A stretch of 64,000 nucleotides of DNA from Brevinema_A sp051647245. GTDB taxonomy: Bacteria; Spirochaetota; Brevinematia; Brevinematales; Brevinemataceae. The DNA lies in contig JBOFDS010000011.1 of assembly GCA_051647245.1 (NCBI GenBank), forward strand, positions 310,001-374,000. Reading direction: 5' to 3'. The notes under the pieces are model-generated. The model was not told the DNA's origin. It saw nothing but the letters and a program-made list of their open reading frames with translations, and searched no databases. Of the stretch, positions 23,506-33,379 are shown one piece after another; position 1 is the stretch's first letter, and every line of letters starts with the position of its first letter. Position numbers and translations under genes: made by a program.

Positions 23506-24686
23506 TAAGCTTCCTCACGCATAAGATAATCTGCAACTCGCTTAATACTGTCTGTCGGCCCGAGAACATCAGAAAGCTCGTTTTGGACGGAATTCATAAG
23601 GTATTCGAAAGATTCTTGGTTGTAATGTTTGATATTTTGAAATTCTTCGAAAATACGTTGGCCATTAACTTCATCTTGAAGAAGCTCTGGAAAAATACGT
23701 TTTTGAAGAAGCACATTAGGTAAGCCAAATAAAGTATCATCAGGCAATTGCTCAGATTTTCGTAAGGCATTAAAAGTGAAGTTACTCAATTTATAAGCAA
23801 TAATAGGGTACATTTTCATCATCACGGCTTCAATTGTGATCGTACCAGCACTGACAAGACCAACACGACAATGGTGCATGATCTCTAAGCTAGAATCTTT
23901 GATAATATGGATCGCATGGGCAATAGAAGTCTTACCAATCAAATCAAGAATATTTTGCTTTAGCCCATCGTGCGCAATAGTCATCAAAAATTCACTTTGA
24001 TATTCTTTATGGATCTTTTCCGCTGCCTCGAGAAAGGCAGGAAGCATCTTCTCAATTTCCTGTTTTCGAGAACCAGGCATCAAGGCAATGTATTCTTTTT
24101 TGGGATCAAGATCATGTTTATTGAAGAACAAAGGATTCGGCACAAAGGTTTTTAGTTTTTTTGATAAAGGATTGCCAAAATAGAAACTCTTTTGATTAAA
24201 TTCAAAATAAATGTCCTGATCTGGTTGCATATAGCAAAATAATGCATCACAAAGACCTGCAATCACAGGAGCACTTTTCCGTCCCCACATAGAAACACGA
24301 GGAGGAATGAAAAAAGAAATCTCGACTTGATCTTTGAAATATTTACGGATCTCTTTGGCTGCCATAACACAAAAAACTTCATGGTCAACAAGGATTACTT
24401 TTTTGATTTTGTGTTTTTTGATTGCTGGAACAATTTTACGAAACATATTAATATGCTTAAAAATAAAACCAAGAGATTCAAGGATCCCAATTGAAGAAAG
24501 AAGAGAGTTATCTGCCGCTAAGGACTCGAGATTTTGATTTCGCATGTGAACACCACCAAAACCGATAAATCGGGTTGGTTTAATAGCGTTCATATTTGAC
24601 ATAAGTTCAGCTGCAAACATATCACCAGAGACTTCTCCGGCAATGATAAAAATAGGTTCTGAAGCTTGTGTTGACACCAAATCCAT
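23505..24686 (-). CDS. lpxB: Lipid-A-disaccharide synthase LpxB (divergent)
   Basis: 393 residues if started at the ATG at 24686; no start here has a well-placed SD (a TTG 12 nt upstream and GTG at 24677 are alternatives). GT-B fold of family GT19: IIAGEVSGDMFAAELM, RFIGFGGVHM, FYFGNPLSKKLK, IALMPGSRKQEIEKMLPAFLEA, and VSAGTITIEAVMMKMYPIIAY. It joins UDP-diacyl-GlcN and lipid X to give lipid A disaccharide at the inner membrane. The motif GIDxPDFN is changed to LVDHEVFC and the YVSPSVWAW region to FIPPRVSMW, so it is a divergent member. It lies in the comF-flcA-like-lpxB-ruvX-rsmE unit. Confidence 0.88.
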   Translation of the reverse strand: MDLVSTQASEPIFIIAGEVSGDMFAAELMSNMNAIKPTRFIGFGGVHMRNQNLESLAADNSLLSSIGILESLGFIFKHINMFRKIVPAIKKHKIKKVILVDHEVFCVMAAKEIRKYFKDQVEISFFIPPRVSMWGRKSAPVIAGLCDALFCYMQPDQDIYFEFNQKSFYFGNPLSKKLKTFVPNPLFFNKHDLDPKKEYIALMPGSRKQEIEKMLPAFLEAAEKIHKEYQSEFLMTIAHDGLKQNILDLIGKTSIAHAIHIIKDSSLEIMHHCRVGLVSAGTITIEAVMMKMYPIIAYKLSNFTFNALRKSEQLPDDTLFGLPNVLLQKRIFPELLQDEVNGQRIFEEFQNIKHYNQESFEYLMNSVQNELSDVLGPTDSIKRVADYLMREEA

Positions 24687-24702
24687 CCTGTCGTGCAATG
24701 CA

Positions 24703-27700
24703 CTAAATTTTTTCTAATACATGTTTTTTAAATTCTGAATGTAAAGGTTCTAAAGAAGTTTGTTTAGGGATACTTTCATCAAAAACCGTCGTACGATTTC
24801 TGACATTTGGACGAGTTAATACGCCAATATTGTATTCCGTAATGTTATAAATATTTCCAAGTTGATCTGCTAAGTTTTTAGCTTCATAGAAGTTGAGTAG
24901 GGCTTGGCTATCAAAATAATCTTTTCGTCCAGGGTTGGAACGACCGTAATTTGCGTTAATCACACCGACGTTGTTATAAATTTTTGATAACTGTGTAAAG
25001 ACTTCTTTATGACGAGGATTGGCGTAATTTATTTCACCGATCTTATTCTTCACATCCTCAAGTAATGAGGCAGCTTCTTGGTATTTTACTTGGGCAAGAC
25101 GAGGGTTGCCGTCTTTATAAAGCATGGATCCCATAGCATAATTCAGAGCAGGGTTGTTGGGAGCATTCTTGTAAATATCACTAAGTAGCTCTAGAGCTTC
25201 TTTTTCATTACTATTTTTGTGCTCAAGCCATGATAAATTATATTGTAATAAATAATTCAATTCATTTGTAGGCATCAAGGATTTTGCAGTGCGATAATGA
25301 TATAAAGCCGTGCTATCAGCAGCGGATGGAATGTTAACTTCATTCCCCCAATAATAGTTCAAATGTCCTAAATTAATGTGAGGTTTGTAAAAATCAGGGT
25401 TCACATCCAGTGCTTTTCTAAAGAGAAGCTCCGACTCACCAAAACGGTTAGGATGCCCATCACCCATAGCAAGAATAGATTCTCCCATGAGATTGTAGCT
25501 TTTTTCGTTGCTAGGATTGAGGATGATAGAATTACTGAGAAGTGAAATCGCACCCATAACATCTGATGAAAGCATCTTATAACGAGAAATTTCATAGTAG
25601 CTTTCAGCAAGTAAATTCGTGATTCGTTCAGGTCTGATATTATAATTTTTTTGTAAGGCTTTTTGTAGGCTAGGAATCTTTCTCACATGCCCGTCCAAGA
25701 AAGGAATCATTTTTTTGAATATTCTTGATGCAGCGTTGAGATTTCGTTTGTTGATGTAATAGTCGGCAAGCCTGTTTAATACTTCAATGTTGAGGTATTT
25801 TGGGTTTGCTTTCATAACAAGATCCATAATGAAATCAATATGAGATTCGTTATTGAGCTTGATGTAAACGTCAATCATCTTATAGTAAGGTGCCATATTT
25901 TTTGGATTTCGTTTAATGAATTCGTGGTAAATATTAGCAGCTTTGAAATACAATTCTTCTTGTTTTTTCAGATCGCGAGGGAAGAAGTCAGCGTAGTCGA
26001 TATGAAGATTTCCATAGTAATCCCAAACTTCAAATTTATTTGGCTGAAGATCACTAATATTTTTCATCACAGCGATAGCATTAGTGTAGTAAGATTCACC
26101 CATATTGGTATAGAAATCTGCTACGTGCACGCTTAAAGGAATGCTCTTTGGTGCTGCAGCAATACCCGCCAGGTACTTTTGTTCAGCAACCTGAATCATT
26201 TTTTTATTTGCGTACTCGTCTCCGTATTTCATAAACCACTTTGGAACGGGTTCTCCAACAATTTCGTGGGCTTGATTGAATAAGGTTTCGGCAACAGTGA
26301 AATTATTATCTTTTAGCTCGGCGAGACCTTTCTCAAAGACACTATTAACACGTAGGGGCTGTGCAAATCCAAACCAAACGATCAATCCCATAAGTAAGGA
26401 AATAACCCCATAAATACTCATGCGTTGAAGAATTTTTCCAAACTCTTCTTTAAATTGTTCAAAACGGAGTACATCTTCTGCATAGAATGTTGCAAAAGAT
26501 TTTTCTTCCGTAATATCTGTGTATTCAGGTACAAAACCATCATTATCAAGGTGCTTCTTCAAGAAATCTGTCACTTTTTCTTCAGGTGTGTCAATCAACA
26601 ATAAAGAAATTAATTCCTGAATGTAGTTTTTGTGATAGATTGGGTCTAAGAGAATATTTCTAAGATTGAAACGAGTCTCTTTGTTTTTGAAGCTGTTAAT
26701 TTTCTCACGAATAGCAAAAATTTGCTGTTCGCTTAATTGAAGGGATGTTGCATCTTGTAAAGCACTGGAGTTTTGACTATCTCCCCATGAATCAAAGTCA
26801 CGAAGACCTTGAGAGCTACCTTCGTAAGCAGTCGGTTTTAAGGTCTCGGTAAAGTCCATACGTTCTTCAGCAACATTAGGTCTAAAGTCTGTTTGAGAGA
26901 AATCAGGCATACTCATCGTATCATCAGAACCAAAATTGCTATCAAAATCGGAAGAAGATTCTATTTGAGCATCGCTAAGGGCACGATTTTCGGATTCAAG
27001 ATCGTTTGGATCTTCAATACCGAATTCAAAATCATCATCCAGATCAAAGGCAACATCGTTACCACCACCGACTTCATCATTAAAAGAAATATCTTCAAAG
27101 TCGTCGTTAAATCCGCCACCTTCTCCATCATCGAAAAAGTCTGACATATCAAGATCAAAATCATCATCACCACCCATATCCGCAGGCGGACTAGGCACTT
27201 CTGCAGCAGGAGTGTCGTTATTTAGGCTGGATATATCTTCAAAGCTATCATCAAAAGAATCAGAAACATCAGAATTGGTAGCATCGTCAAAAGAATCCGT
27301 GTCGAAATCCATGAAGCTGTCGTCAGAGCTATCAGCAGGTGTTTCGTCAAATTTGAATTCATCTTCGGAGTTATCCTCAAAAGAAAATTTATCATCGTTG
27401 CCAGATGGTGTTTCAAAAGTATCTTCAAAACTATCAGTAGCTGGTTCGTCAAAATTCAAATCAAAATCATCAGCACCGCTATCAGCAACAGCTTCATCTT
27501 CAAAATTAGGAGTAGGGTCTGGATCACTGTTTAGTAGACTATTCATGAAATCGTCATCAGATTCTTCGGTCGCGGTAGATTCTTCGTCCATATTAAAGTC
27601 CTCATCCAATCCAGATAAAGCATCTAATACATCATCCGACACACCACCAGTTGGTGTTGTTGGCTCGGAGTTTGTAGTTACGGCGGAATCGTCCCCTGTA

Positions 27701-27867
27701 TTTTGGGAAGAATTATTAGACATTGTTTCAGGTGAAAGGGTGCTGGCAAATTCGCTAATTTTAGAAGCAACGTCAGCATCAGGGGCTTTGTTTACTTCCA
27801 AAGCGTTGGCACGCTCGGCGATGTCAGCATTAGTAGAGTAGGAATTAAAAATATTGCGGAAATCCAT
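24703..27867 (-). CDS. Large TPR protein with acidic N-terminus and one membrane span, FlcA-like (periplasmic flagellar collar)
   Basis: 1054 residues. About 75-350 is highly acidic and disordered, with recurring FDD, FED, DSFDD units. About 385-465 is a folded region (LSEQQIFAIREKINSFKNKE, NYIQELISLLLIDTPEEKV). One membrane helix at about 482-500 (GVISLLMGLIVWFGF), then TPR repeats (about 505-1000, for example FEKGLAELKDNNFTVAETLF). The topology, cytoplasmic acidic part, helix, periplasmic TPR solenoid, and the pre-helix domain resemble the spirochaetal flagellar collar protein FlcA (Borrelia BB0326); that is recognition from memory, not a search. Start chosen at ATG with AAGAG 8 nt upstream. 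It is cotranscribed with comF before it and lpxB after it. Confidence 0.6.
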   Translation of the reverse strand: MDFRNIFNSYSTNADIAERANALEVNKAPDADVASKISEFASTLSPETMSNNSSQNTGDDSAVTTNSEPTTPTGGVSDDVLDALSGLDEDFNMDEESTATEESDDDFMNSLLNSDPDPTPNFEDEAVADSGADDFDLNFDEPATDSFEDTFETPSGNDDKFSFEDNSEDEFKFDETPADSSDDSFMDFDTDSFDDATNSDVSDSFDDSFEDISSLNNDTPAAEVPSPPADMGGDDDFDLDMSDFFDDGEGGGFNDDFEDISFNDEVGGGNDVAFDLDDDFEFGIEDPNDLESENRALSDAQIESSSDFDSNFGSDDTMSMPDFSQTDFRPNVAEERMDFTETLKPTAYEGSSQGLRDFDSWGDSQNSSALQDATSLQLSEQQIFAIREKINSFKNKETRFNLRNILLDPIYHKNYIQELISLLLIDTPEEKVTDFLKKHLDNDGFVPEYTDITEEKSFATFYAEDVLRFEQFKEEFGKILQRMSIYGVISLLMGLIVWFGFAQPLRVNSVFEKGLAELKDNNFTVAETLFNQAHEIVGEPVPKWFMKYGDEYANKKMIQVAEQKYLAGIAAAPKSIPLSVHVADFYTNMGESYYTNAIAVMKNISDLQPNKFEVWDYYGNLHIDYADFFPRDLKKQEELYFKAANIYHEFIKRNPKNMAPYYKMIDVYIKLNNESHIDFIMDLVMKANPKYLNIEVLNRLADYYINKRNLNAASRIFKKMIPFLDGHVRKIPSLQKALQKNYNIRPERITNLLAESYYEISRYKMLSSDVMGAISLLSNSIILNPSNEKSYNLMGESILAMGDGHPNRFGESELLFRKALDVNPDFYKPHINLGHLNYYWGNEVNIPSAADSTALYHYRTAKSLMPTNELNYLLQYNLSWLEHKNSNEKEALELLSDIYKNAPNNPALNYAMGSMLYKDGNPRLAQVKYQEAASLLEDVKNKIGEINYANPRHKEVFTQLSKIYNNVGVINANYGRSNPGRKDYFDSQALLNFYEAKNLADQLGNIYNITEYNIGVLTRPNVRNRTTVFDESIPKQTSLEPLHSEFKKHVLEKI

Positions 27868-27973
27868 CAATGGTACTCTTTTTCAAGGTATTTTGTATAA
27901 AAAATTATCTCTTTGTTTATTTTCGGATTTTTTTCAAAAAAATGTATATTTTTTGTATGAAAAATATCTCCTA

Positions 27974-28663
27974 TCAATCTCTCGCAAAACAAAATGCATT
28001 AACATTGTTGATACCAGATTCTTTTATGGTTCTAATCATATGAGAGATTGTAGTGCCTGTGGTAAAAATATCATCAACCACAAAGATTGTTTTATTGTTA
28101 GGTTTTATCAGGTCTTTCTCTCTGATTGAAAAAGGATTCGAGCGTGATTTCCGCTCTTCTCCTGAGAGATGTTTTTGAGAGGGAGCAGACTTATCTTTCA
28201 CTAAAATATCAGAATACTCGATTTCTAAGTTATCTAAAATCCTAGCCACAGGATTAAATCCAAGACGTCGCCTTGTTTCTTTACTACAAGGAGCAATAAT
28301 AATTTGAGCTGATTTTAGGGTTTTGGTATGGGGTTTTAATAATTTTGTGAGATCTTTTTCAGCGAGCAAGGAGTTATGGAATTTATATTGTGAGAAAATC
28401 TCTTTAATCAGGGGATTTTGATAAGGAAAAATAATAGTCAATTCCTGCCAATTATGATCCAAGTCGAGACAGTTTTGACACAGATCTCCCTCAAACCAAC
28501 TATCAAAACAAATAGGACAACGAGTTCCATCTTCATTTATTGTGCTGATATTTTTAGTACATTTTTTACAAATATGAAAAAAATGCTCATTCGCATGGAT
28601 TTTTTGACAACCAACGCACCGTCTGTTAATAAAAAGTCGCCAAAAAATTAAAAAAAATCGCAT
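27974..28663 (-). CDS. comF: ComF family phosphoribosyltransferase-like protein
   Basis: 229 residues. N-terminal zinc-binding cysteines: CVGCQKIHANEHFFHICKKC, CPICF and CQNC (pairs of Cys-x2-Cys), then a type I phosphoribosyltransferase domain with PCSKETRRRLGFNP, SAPSQKHLSGEERKSR and the PRPP loop FVVDDIFTTGTTISHM. ComF homologues take part in natural transformation, coupling DNA uptake to PriA-type helicase in Firmicutes; in Gram-negatives (GntX/YhgH) the role is less clear. Whether this organism is competent cannot be told. The ATG at 28663 is preceded by a weak AGG; a TTG just before it is less likely. Confidence 0.88.
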   Translation of the reverse strand: MRFFLIFWRLFINRRCVGCQKIHANEHFFHICKKCTKNISTINEDGTRCPICFDSWFEGDLCQNCLDLDHNWQELTIIFPYQNPLIKEIFSQYKFHNSLLAEKDLTKLLKPHTKTLKSAQIIIAPCSKETRRRLGFNPVARILDNLEIEYSDILVKDKSAPSQKHLSGEERKSRSNPFSIREKDLIKPNNKTIFVVDDIFTTGTTISHMIRTIKESGINNVNAFCFARD

Positions 28664-28829
28664 CAAAACTACCTATTTTATTAAAAATTTGTTATATTCT
28701 ATATTATACATGATTTTACTATTCTCGTCTAAAATTTGGAGTTTTAGTTTCCTAATTTTAGATCTCGCTAATCATTGGGTGCTTTTTTGCCGATACTACG
28801 ATAGCCATTTTACTTTTACGGGAGGGACT

Positions 28830-30179
28830 ATGCGTAGGTGCACCCTGATTTTGAGTATATTAATAATGTTTTCACAGACATCATTATTTGCTAATGTTGA
28901 ATTTCAACATATCAAGAATAGACGAGTTGCTCAATTTGAACTTACTGAAATTATTTTAAATTTATCTAGTAGAGATTCTTTATATTTATTGGATCGTTGG
29001 CGGGAGATTAGTCCTCGTTCTTTTAGGGGATTGGACTTTACAAAAGCTTATCTCGTTGCTGCAGATCGTGTTCTCGAGAATCAAAATACCAATACAGCTC
29101 TGCAATTTTACATCAAATCATATCAAGCTCTTGATAAAAATTACTTCGACAAAGTAGTTTCTGCGTACAAGGCATCTCTGATCCTCTATGCTCAAAAAAA
29201 ACGTCCAGAGGCTTTGTTTTATATTAAAAGAGCTACTTCTCAATTAAAACATTTCAAAAAAGAACCACATCCTTTTCAATACAAAATTGCGTCTCTAAAA
29301 CGTCGTATTGTTTGGCGTTATTTTTCTCGTTTGGAGTATTTGCCTGATAATGCGATTAGTGCGATTACCTTTGATGGAGATGATGTGTGGATAGGTATGT
29401 GGTCTGGTGGTGTAGCGCGGTTTAGTCGTTCTAGTTCCCAGCTTGATCTTTTCCATGTCCGTAACGCAGCAATTCCTTCAAATTACATTCGAGATATTTT
29501 AGTACAAGGCGATAAGGTTTGGGTGACAACAGATCGAGGGATGTCTTTTTATCAAAAAACGACAGGTACTTGGAATAAGGTATCTTTCTTTAATGGATAC
29601 AAACTAAAACGCCTTATTTATGATGGTCAACATATCTATGTAGCCACGCTCTTTAGAGGTGTCTTCCGTAGTGCTGATGGTGTCAATTGGCAGAATGTAA
29701 TCCCAAAACAATCGGTTTTGGATCTCCTAAAAATAGACGATGAGCTTTATATTGCTACGCCCGAACGCGGTGTGTATCGTATGGTGAATGGTGTTACAGA
29801 GCAATTCTTACCCGAAATTTCTGCTAAAACAATTGTTACAGATATCAATCCAAAATTTCTTTGGATTGGAACCTACGGGCAAGGACTACTAAGAGTCAAT
29901 CGCGCAACGGGAAAAATTGTTCAAACATTCACAAGAGAACAGCTTGGTTCAGATTATATAGAGAGTCTTCTTGTTGTTGATAAAAAATTATGGATAGGGA
30001 CGCTTGAATCTGGGGTAAAAGTCTACGATCCAAGGTCTAAGGACTGGGAGTCGATTTCTCTACGTGAAGGTCTTCCGGGGCTTGATATCACTACTATTAC
30101 CAAAGAAAATGACTATATTTGGTTTGGTACATTGGCTGGAGGGATTGGTATCTATCTTTTCCAGGATAAAGAAGGTTAA
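28830..30179 (+). CDS. Secreted beta-propeller protein (two-component-sensor-type propeller repeats)
   Basis: 449 residues from the ATG with GGGAGGG just upstream; a longer in-frame reading lacks an SD. Signal peptide MRRCTLILSILIMFSQTSLF, a helical domain (about 25-160) with TPR-like character (ALQFYIKSYQALDKNY, PEALFYIKRATSQL), then about six repeats of the Reg_prop type, each with a W-I-G or equivalent turn: DDVWIGMWSGGVARF, DKVWVTTDRGMSFY, KFLWIGTYGQGLLRV, KKLWIGTLESGVKVY, DYIWFGTLAGGIGIY. A periplasmic or exported propeller is expected; ligand unknown. It is translated 3 bp before the PmbA gene, and probably expressed with it. Confidence 0.75.
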   Translation: MRRCTLILSILIMFSQTSLFANVEFQHIKNRRVAQFELTEIILNLSSRDSLYLLDRWREISPRSFRGLDFTKAYLVAADRVLENQNTNTALQFYIKSYQALDKNYFDKVVSAYKASLILYAQKKRPEALFYIKRATSQLKHFKKEPHPFQYKIASLKRRIVWRYFSRLEYLPDNAISAITFDGDDVWIGMWSGGVARFSRSSSQLDLFHVRNAAIPSNYIRDILVQGDKVWVTTDRGMSFYQKTTGTWNKVSFFNGYKLKRLIYDGQHIYVATLFRGVFRSADGVNWQNVIPKQSVLDLLKIDDELYIATPERGVYRMVNGVTEQFLPEISAKTIVTDINPKFLWIGTYGQGLLRVNRATGKIVQTFTREQLGSDYIESLLVVDKKLWIGTLESGVKVYDPRSKDWESISLREGLPGLDITTITKENDYIWFGTLAGGIGIYLFQDKEG

Positions 30180-30182
30180 ACG

Positions 30183-31520
30183 ATGATGACTAGAGCTTTT
30201 GAATACGAAAATAAATTACGAGAAGCTAGCAAAGACGCGCTCTCACTTATGAATCATGGGGATGTATTTGCAAGTGTTTCTCATTCTCAATCTGTTTCTT
30301 TTGAATACGGTAAATTACAAGCTGTAGATGATGTTTCTCATTCGGCATTGGGGTGTCGTATTTTTGAAAATGGTCAAGTTGGCAATGCCTTCGTTAATGA
30401 CCCACTTCAATATCAAAAAATGATCTCTGATGCAAAAGAATCTTCTTTATTTGGAGACAAAATTTCTTTTGAATTGCCGACGAAAACTTCCTATAAATCA
30501 TTAGATTGGTTATACTGTGATAAGAATATGTCCTACTCAAAGCAAGATCTCAAAGATCTCGGAGCAGACCTTTTACAAAAAATCCAAAAATTTGCTCCAA
30601 AATCAAAGGTATCTGTAGATGTTCATCAAAGTTTTTCTCTTTCTATGCTTCGTAATACAAATGCTTTTGAGGGAGAGTACCAAGAATCAGCATTAACGAT
30701 CTATGGTGGATTATTTGAATTGGGTGTTGATGATTCTTTTATTGAGCTTTACGAAGGACAAACTTTCTACACAAATCAGCTAAGTTTTGATAAAATATTA
30801 AAATCTCTCGAAGAACGCCTCACAAGATCTCAAAAAAACTCTTCCTTTTCTTATACAGGAGAAATTCCTGTGATTTTTGCACCATCTGCTTTGGATAGTA
30901 TTTTGGATCCTATTGAGATCGCCGCAAATGGCAAAACGCTTTATAAAGATCTCTCGTTATTTAAGGGACGTATCGCTGAGAAGATGTTTGATCAAAAGTT
31001 CCAATTTGTGGATGATCCTTTTTATCAATTTGGCTCTGCATCGGTACCGTTCGATGACGAAGGAACAATCCCTCAAGTACGAAATATCATCAAGGATGGG
31101 GTTTTTGAACAATTTATTTATGATTGTGCCTCTGCATCTAAGATGAACACCACCTCAACAGGTCATGCCAATCGTAGTACGGCTTCTTTACCATCTCCCG
31201 CTTTTTCGAATCGTCTGATTGGTGCTGGGCAGCATGCTTTAGAAGAAATGATAGGATCTATTGAGTTTGGATTGCTTCTGGAGTCCTCTCTCGGAGAAGG
31301 CCAATCCAATGTTATTGCCGGCGATTTTTCTATTCTCGCTGACAGTGCTTTCCTTATCAAAAATGGTAAGCTTGAGGGGCGAGTGAAGGATGTTATGTTA
31401 TCTGGGAATGCGTTTGAGTTACTTAAAAATATTCCTATGATAGAAAATCAAATACATCATCGATCGTCATTATTTGCCCCGCATATTATGCTAGATAAAG
31501 TAAACGCAACTACTAAATAA
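30183..31520 (+). CDS. PmbA/TldE-type protein of the TldD/TldE protease family
   Basis: 445 residues. N-terminal half with SQSVSFEYGKLQAVDDVSHSALGCRIF, typical of the family's 'xxxxvev.dG..e.......g.gvRv' start; C-terminal half with APSALDSILDP, FQFVDDPF, ASVPFDDEG and STGHANRS. The zinc motif HExxxH of TldD is absent, so this is the PmbA/TldE (non-catalytic partner) class. TldD/E process peptides such as microcin B17 precursors and degrade CcdA. No TldD gene is adjacent in the window, so the partner must lie elsewhere. The start has AAGAAGG 7 nt upstream; the gene follows the propeller gene by 3 bp. Confidence 0.85.
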   Translation: MMTRAFEYENKLREASKDALSLMNHGDVFASVSHSQSVSFEYGKLQAVDDVSHSALGCRIFENGQVGNAFVNDPLQYQKMISDAKESSLFGDKISFELPTKTSYKSLDWLYCDKNMSYSKQDLKDLGADLLQKIQKFAPKSKVSVDVHQSFSLSMLRNTNAFEGEYQESALTIYGGLFELGVDDSFIELYEGQTFYTNQLSFDKILKSLEERLTRSQKNSSFSYTGEIPVIFAPSALDSILDPIEIAANGKTLYKDLSLFKGRIAEKMFDQKFQFVDDPFYQFGSASVPFDDEGTIPQVRNIIKDGVFEQFIYDCASASKMNTTSTGHANRSTASLPSPAFSNRLIGAGQHALEEMIGSIEFGLLLESSLGEGQSNVIAGDFSILADSAFLIKNGKLEGRVKDVMLSGNAFELLKNIPMIENQIHHRSSLFAPHIMLDKVNATTK

Positions 31521-31538
31521 TAAAATTAGGAAATAAAG

Positions 31539-33344
31539 ATGTCTGGACAAAAATCAAAACTACAAGAAATGCAATCTCGTTTAAAAGTTGAAGATCTTTC
31601 TCCTGCGGAAAGGGATGCTCTATTCAAAGACCTTCAAAAAGCTGGTGGTAAGATTGTTGAATTAACAGAAGAGGATAATCCTTATAATCAATTCAAAAAA
31701 AAATCACAAGCCTATAAAGAAATTACAGGCTCTGATAGACCTCCTTCTAATAATGAAAAAGCTCGTTTGAAAAAAAATGATGGGGATGAAAAAGTAGGTG
31801 GACACGATATCCGCCCATCTGCTGACTCAGCAAATCCTTTTCGAGCAGTGAATGTTGTTACTAAGCCTAAAACTCCACAAAAATCTCAAAATCAAACTAT
31901 GCAATTGAGACATGAAACCTCAAAAAAAATTGGAACTCCAGGAGATTTGTTTTTACTTTGGATTAGATTTAATTGTTTTATTGGTGGTTTGACAAGATGG
32001 AGCGGTAAGACCTTTACAAAAAGTTTTACCAGACGTATGACAGTAACCAACCGTGATCAAATCATTAAGATCAAATCAATTTTAGACCCTTTATTTAGAG
32101 AACCAACTCCTGAAAATCTTAATTTTCGTAAAAAACTTGGAAAAGAGAATCGACTGATTGATCTTGAATTAGCATATCATGCATACAATCTTTTTGATCT
32201 CCAAGATTTTTCTAAACTTCAGAGAGAAATGAGTCGCTCAGTTCTTGAATCCGAAAAAACCTTGAAGAATATTTTCACTACATTGTATCTTTTTAATCGC
32301 CATCAAACACAATTAAAGGTGTCTACAGCAGGTATTTTAAGACGATTCCGTGAGCTTTATCCTGATGTTTGTCCTCCAAATGCTGATCGTGTTTTTGATG
32401 GGATTTGGGATCTCTTGGTTGTGCCTATGTACTTTGATCTTGAGCAGATGATGGAACTTTATATGAACCAAGCAAATGTTCTACAAAAAACACTTCTTTA
32501 TAAAACAATGGACGATTATTTGCAAACAGCAGATAAGGATGTAGAGGTTGGGAATTTAGCACGTGAGTGGCGTGAGCAAGATCGCTACCAAGCTGAAAAA
32601 CTTAAAGAAGCTATGGACACTGAAGCTGAGGCAGATCCTTCCGCAATTTATCCAAATGAACAAATCCAACAAGATGCAGAATTTTTATTTGAGTGTTTGG
32701 ATTACCCTAAGCTATTAGAGTCCTTCAAAAAAAGCTCAGATTTTCGTGTACACTTCACCCCTGATGATAAACTCTTCTATACTTATGTGATTTTAGACTT
32801 CTTTGATAAAGAATTTTCTTCTTTATGGGTAGGAGATTTGATCCAGTATTACACCGTTGCGGACGGGACAAGTGTTGGGCGTTTTGATTCTCGAAAAGAA
32901 GTAGTTGCGTTAAATCACAAACTTAACGGCGCTCATGAATGGGTGAACGACTATCTTAGAAGAAAAGATCAAACTCAAAAAATGATTGCACGTACACCAG
33001 ATCAAAAAAGTATGCTGGTTCAACAGCACTTAAAAGAACTTTCACGAAGCTCTTTCACAGTACGTCAAAATCTTCAAACCATCCTCTATGATTTTACACA
33101 ATTAATTGGTCGATTGGTTCGTAGTATTGATGAGAACAACCCTTTGATAGGGGGAACAGACCAAGAGATTGTTCTTCAAAAATCTTTCAGTGATCGTATT
33201 ATCAATGGTATGACTGGTAAAGATGCCCTCATCAAGGCTCACAATCTTATGGCAGCATTGCTTTGGATGTTAAAATATGGTGATTTGTCAGGGCTGAGTG
33301 CTAATATGGTCGGTGAGATCAAATTTAAAGGAATGAATTCGTAA
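31539..33344 (+). CDS. Large helical protein of unknown function, spirochaete-type
   Basis: 601 residues, rich in Lys, Gln and Glu; no signal peptide or membrane span. Begins MSGQKSKLQEMQSRLKVEDL and SPAERDALFKDL, then a disordered linker (about 50-125) and a long helical body with WIRFNCFIGGLTRWSGKTF, FSKLQREMSRSVLESEKTLK and LLWMLKYGDLSGLSAN. The 'LS..ER..L...l...' opening and the all-helical body resemble a Treponema/Borrelia protein family (DUF5312-like), a weak recognition. It has AGGA before the ATG and sits between the PmbA gene and the BFN-UVR gene, same strand, short gaps; one operon is likely. Confidence 0.55.
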   Translation: MSGQKSKLQEMQSRLKVEDLSPAERDALFKDLQKAGGKIVELTEEDNPYNQFKKKSQAYKEITGSDRPPSNNEKARLKKNDGDEKVGGHDIRPSADSANPFRAVNVVTKPKTPQKSQNQTMQLRHETSKKIGTPGDLFLLWIRFNCFIGGLTRWSGKTFTKSFTRRMTVTNRDQIIKIKSILDPLFREPTPENLNFRKKLGKENRLIDLELAYHAYNLFDLQDFSKLQREMSRSVLESEKTLKNIFTTLYLFNRHQTQLKVSTAGILRRFRELYPDVCPPNADRVFDGIWDLLVVPMYFDLEQMMELYMNQANVLQKTLLYKTMDDYLQTADKDVEVGNLAREWREQDRYQAEKLKEAMDTEAEADPSAIYPNEQIQQDAEFLFECLDYPKLLESFKKSSDFRVHFTPDDKLFYTYVILDFFDKEFSSLWVGDLIQYYTVADGTSVGRFDSRKEVVALNHKLNGAHEWVNDYLRRKDQTQKMIARTPDQKSMLVQQHLKELSRSSFTVRQNLQTILYDFTQLIGRLVRSIDENNPLIGGTDQEIVLQKSFSDRIINGMTGKDALIKAHNLMAALLWMLKYGDLSGLSANMVGEIKFKGMNS

Positions 33345-33379
33345 ATATTAATTTTCCACAATTGGGAGCAAAAAATCTT

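Noticed and set aside
27212..27841. Long open frame on the plus strand opposite the acidic part of the FlcA-like gene
   Set aside because: Ser/Lys-rich antisense shadow produced by the skewed codons of the acidic repeat on the other strand; no ribosome-binding site or recognisable domain.
24703..27867. Horizontal transfer or defence-related gene
   Set aside because: Low-complexity acidic domains looked foreign, but the rest of the protein fits a membrane TPR protein and its neighbours are housekeeping genes.
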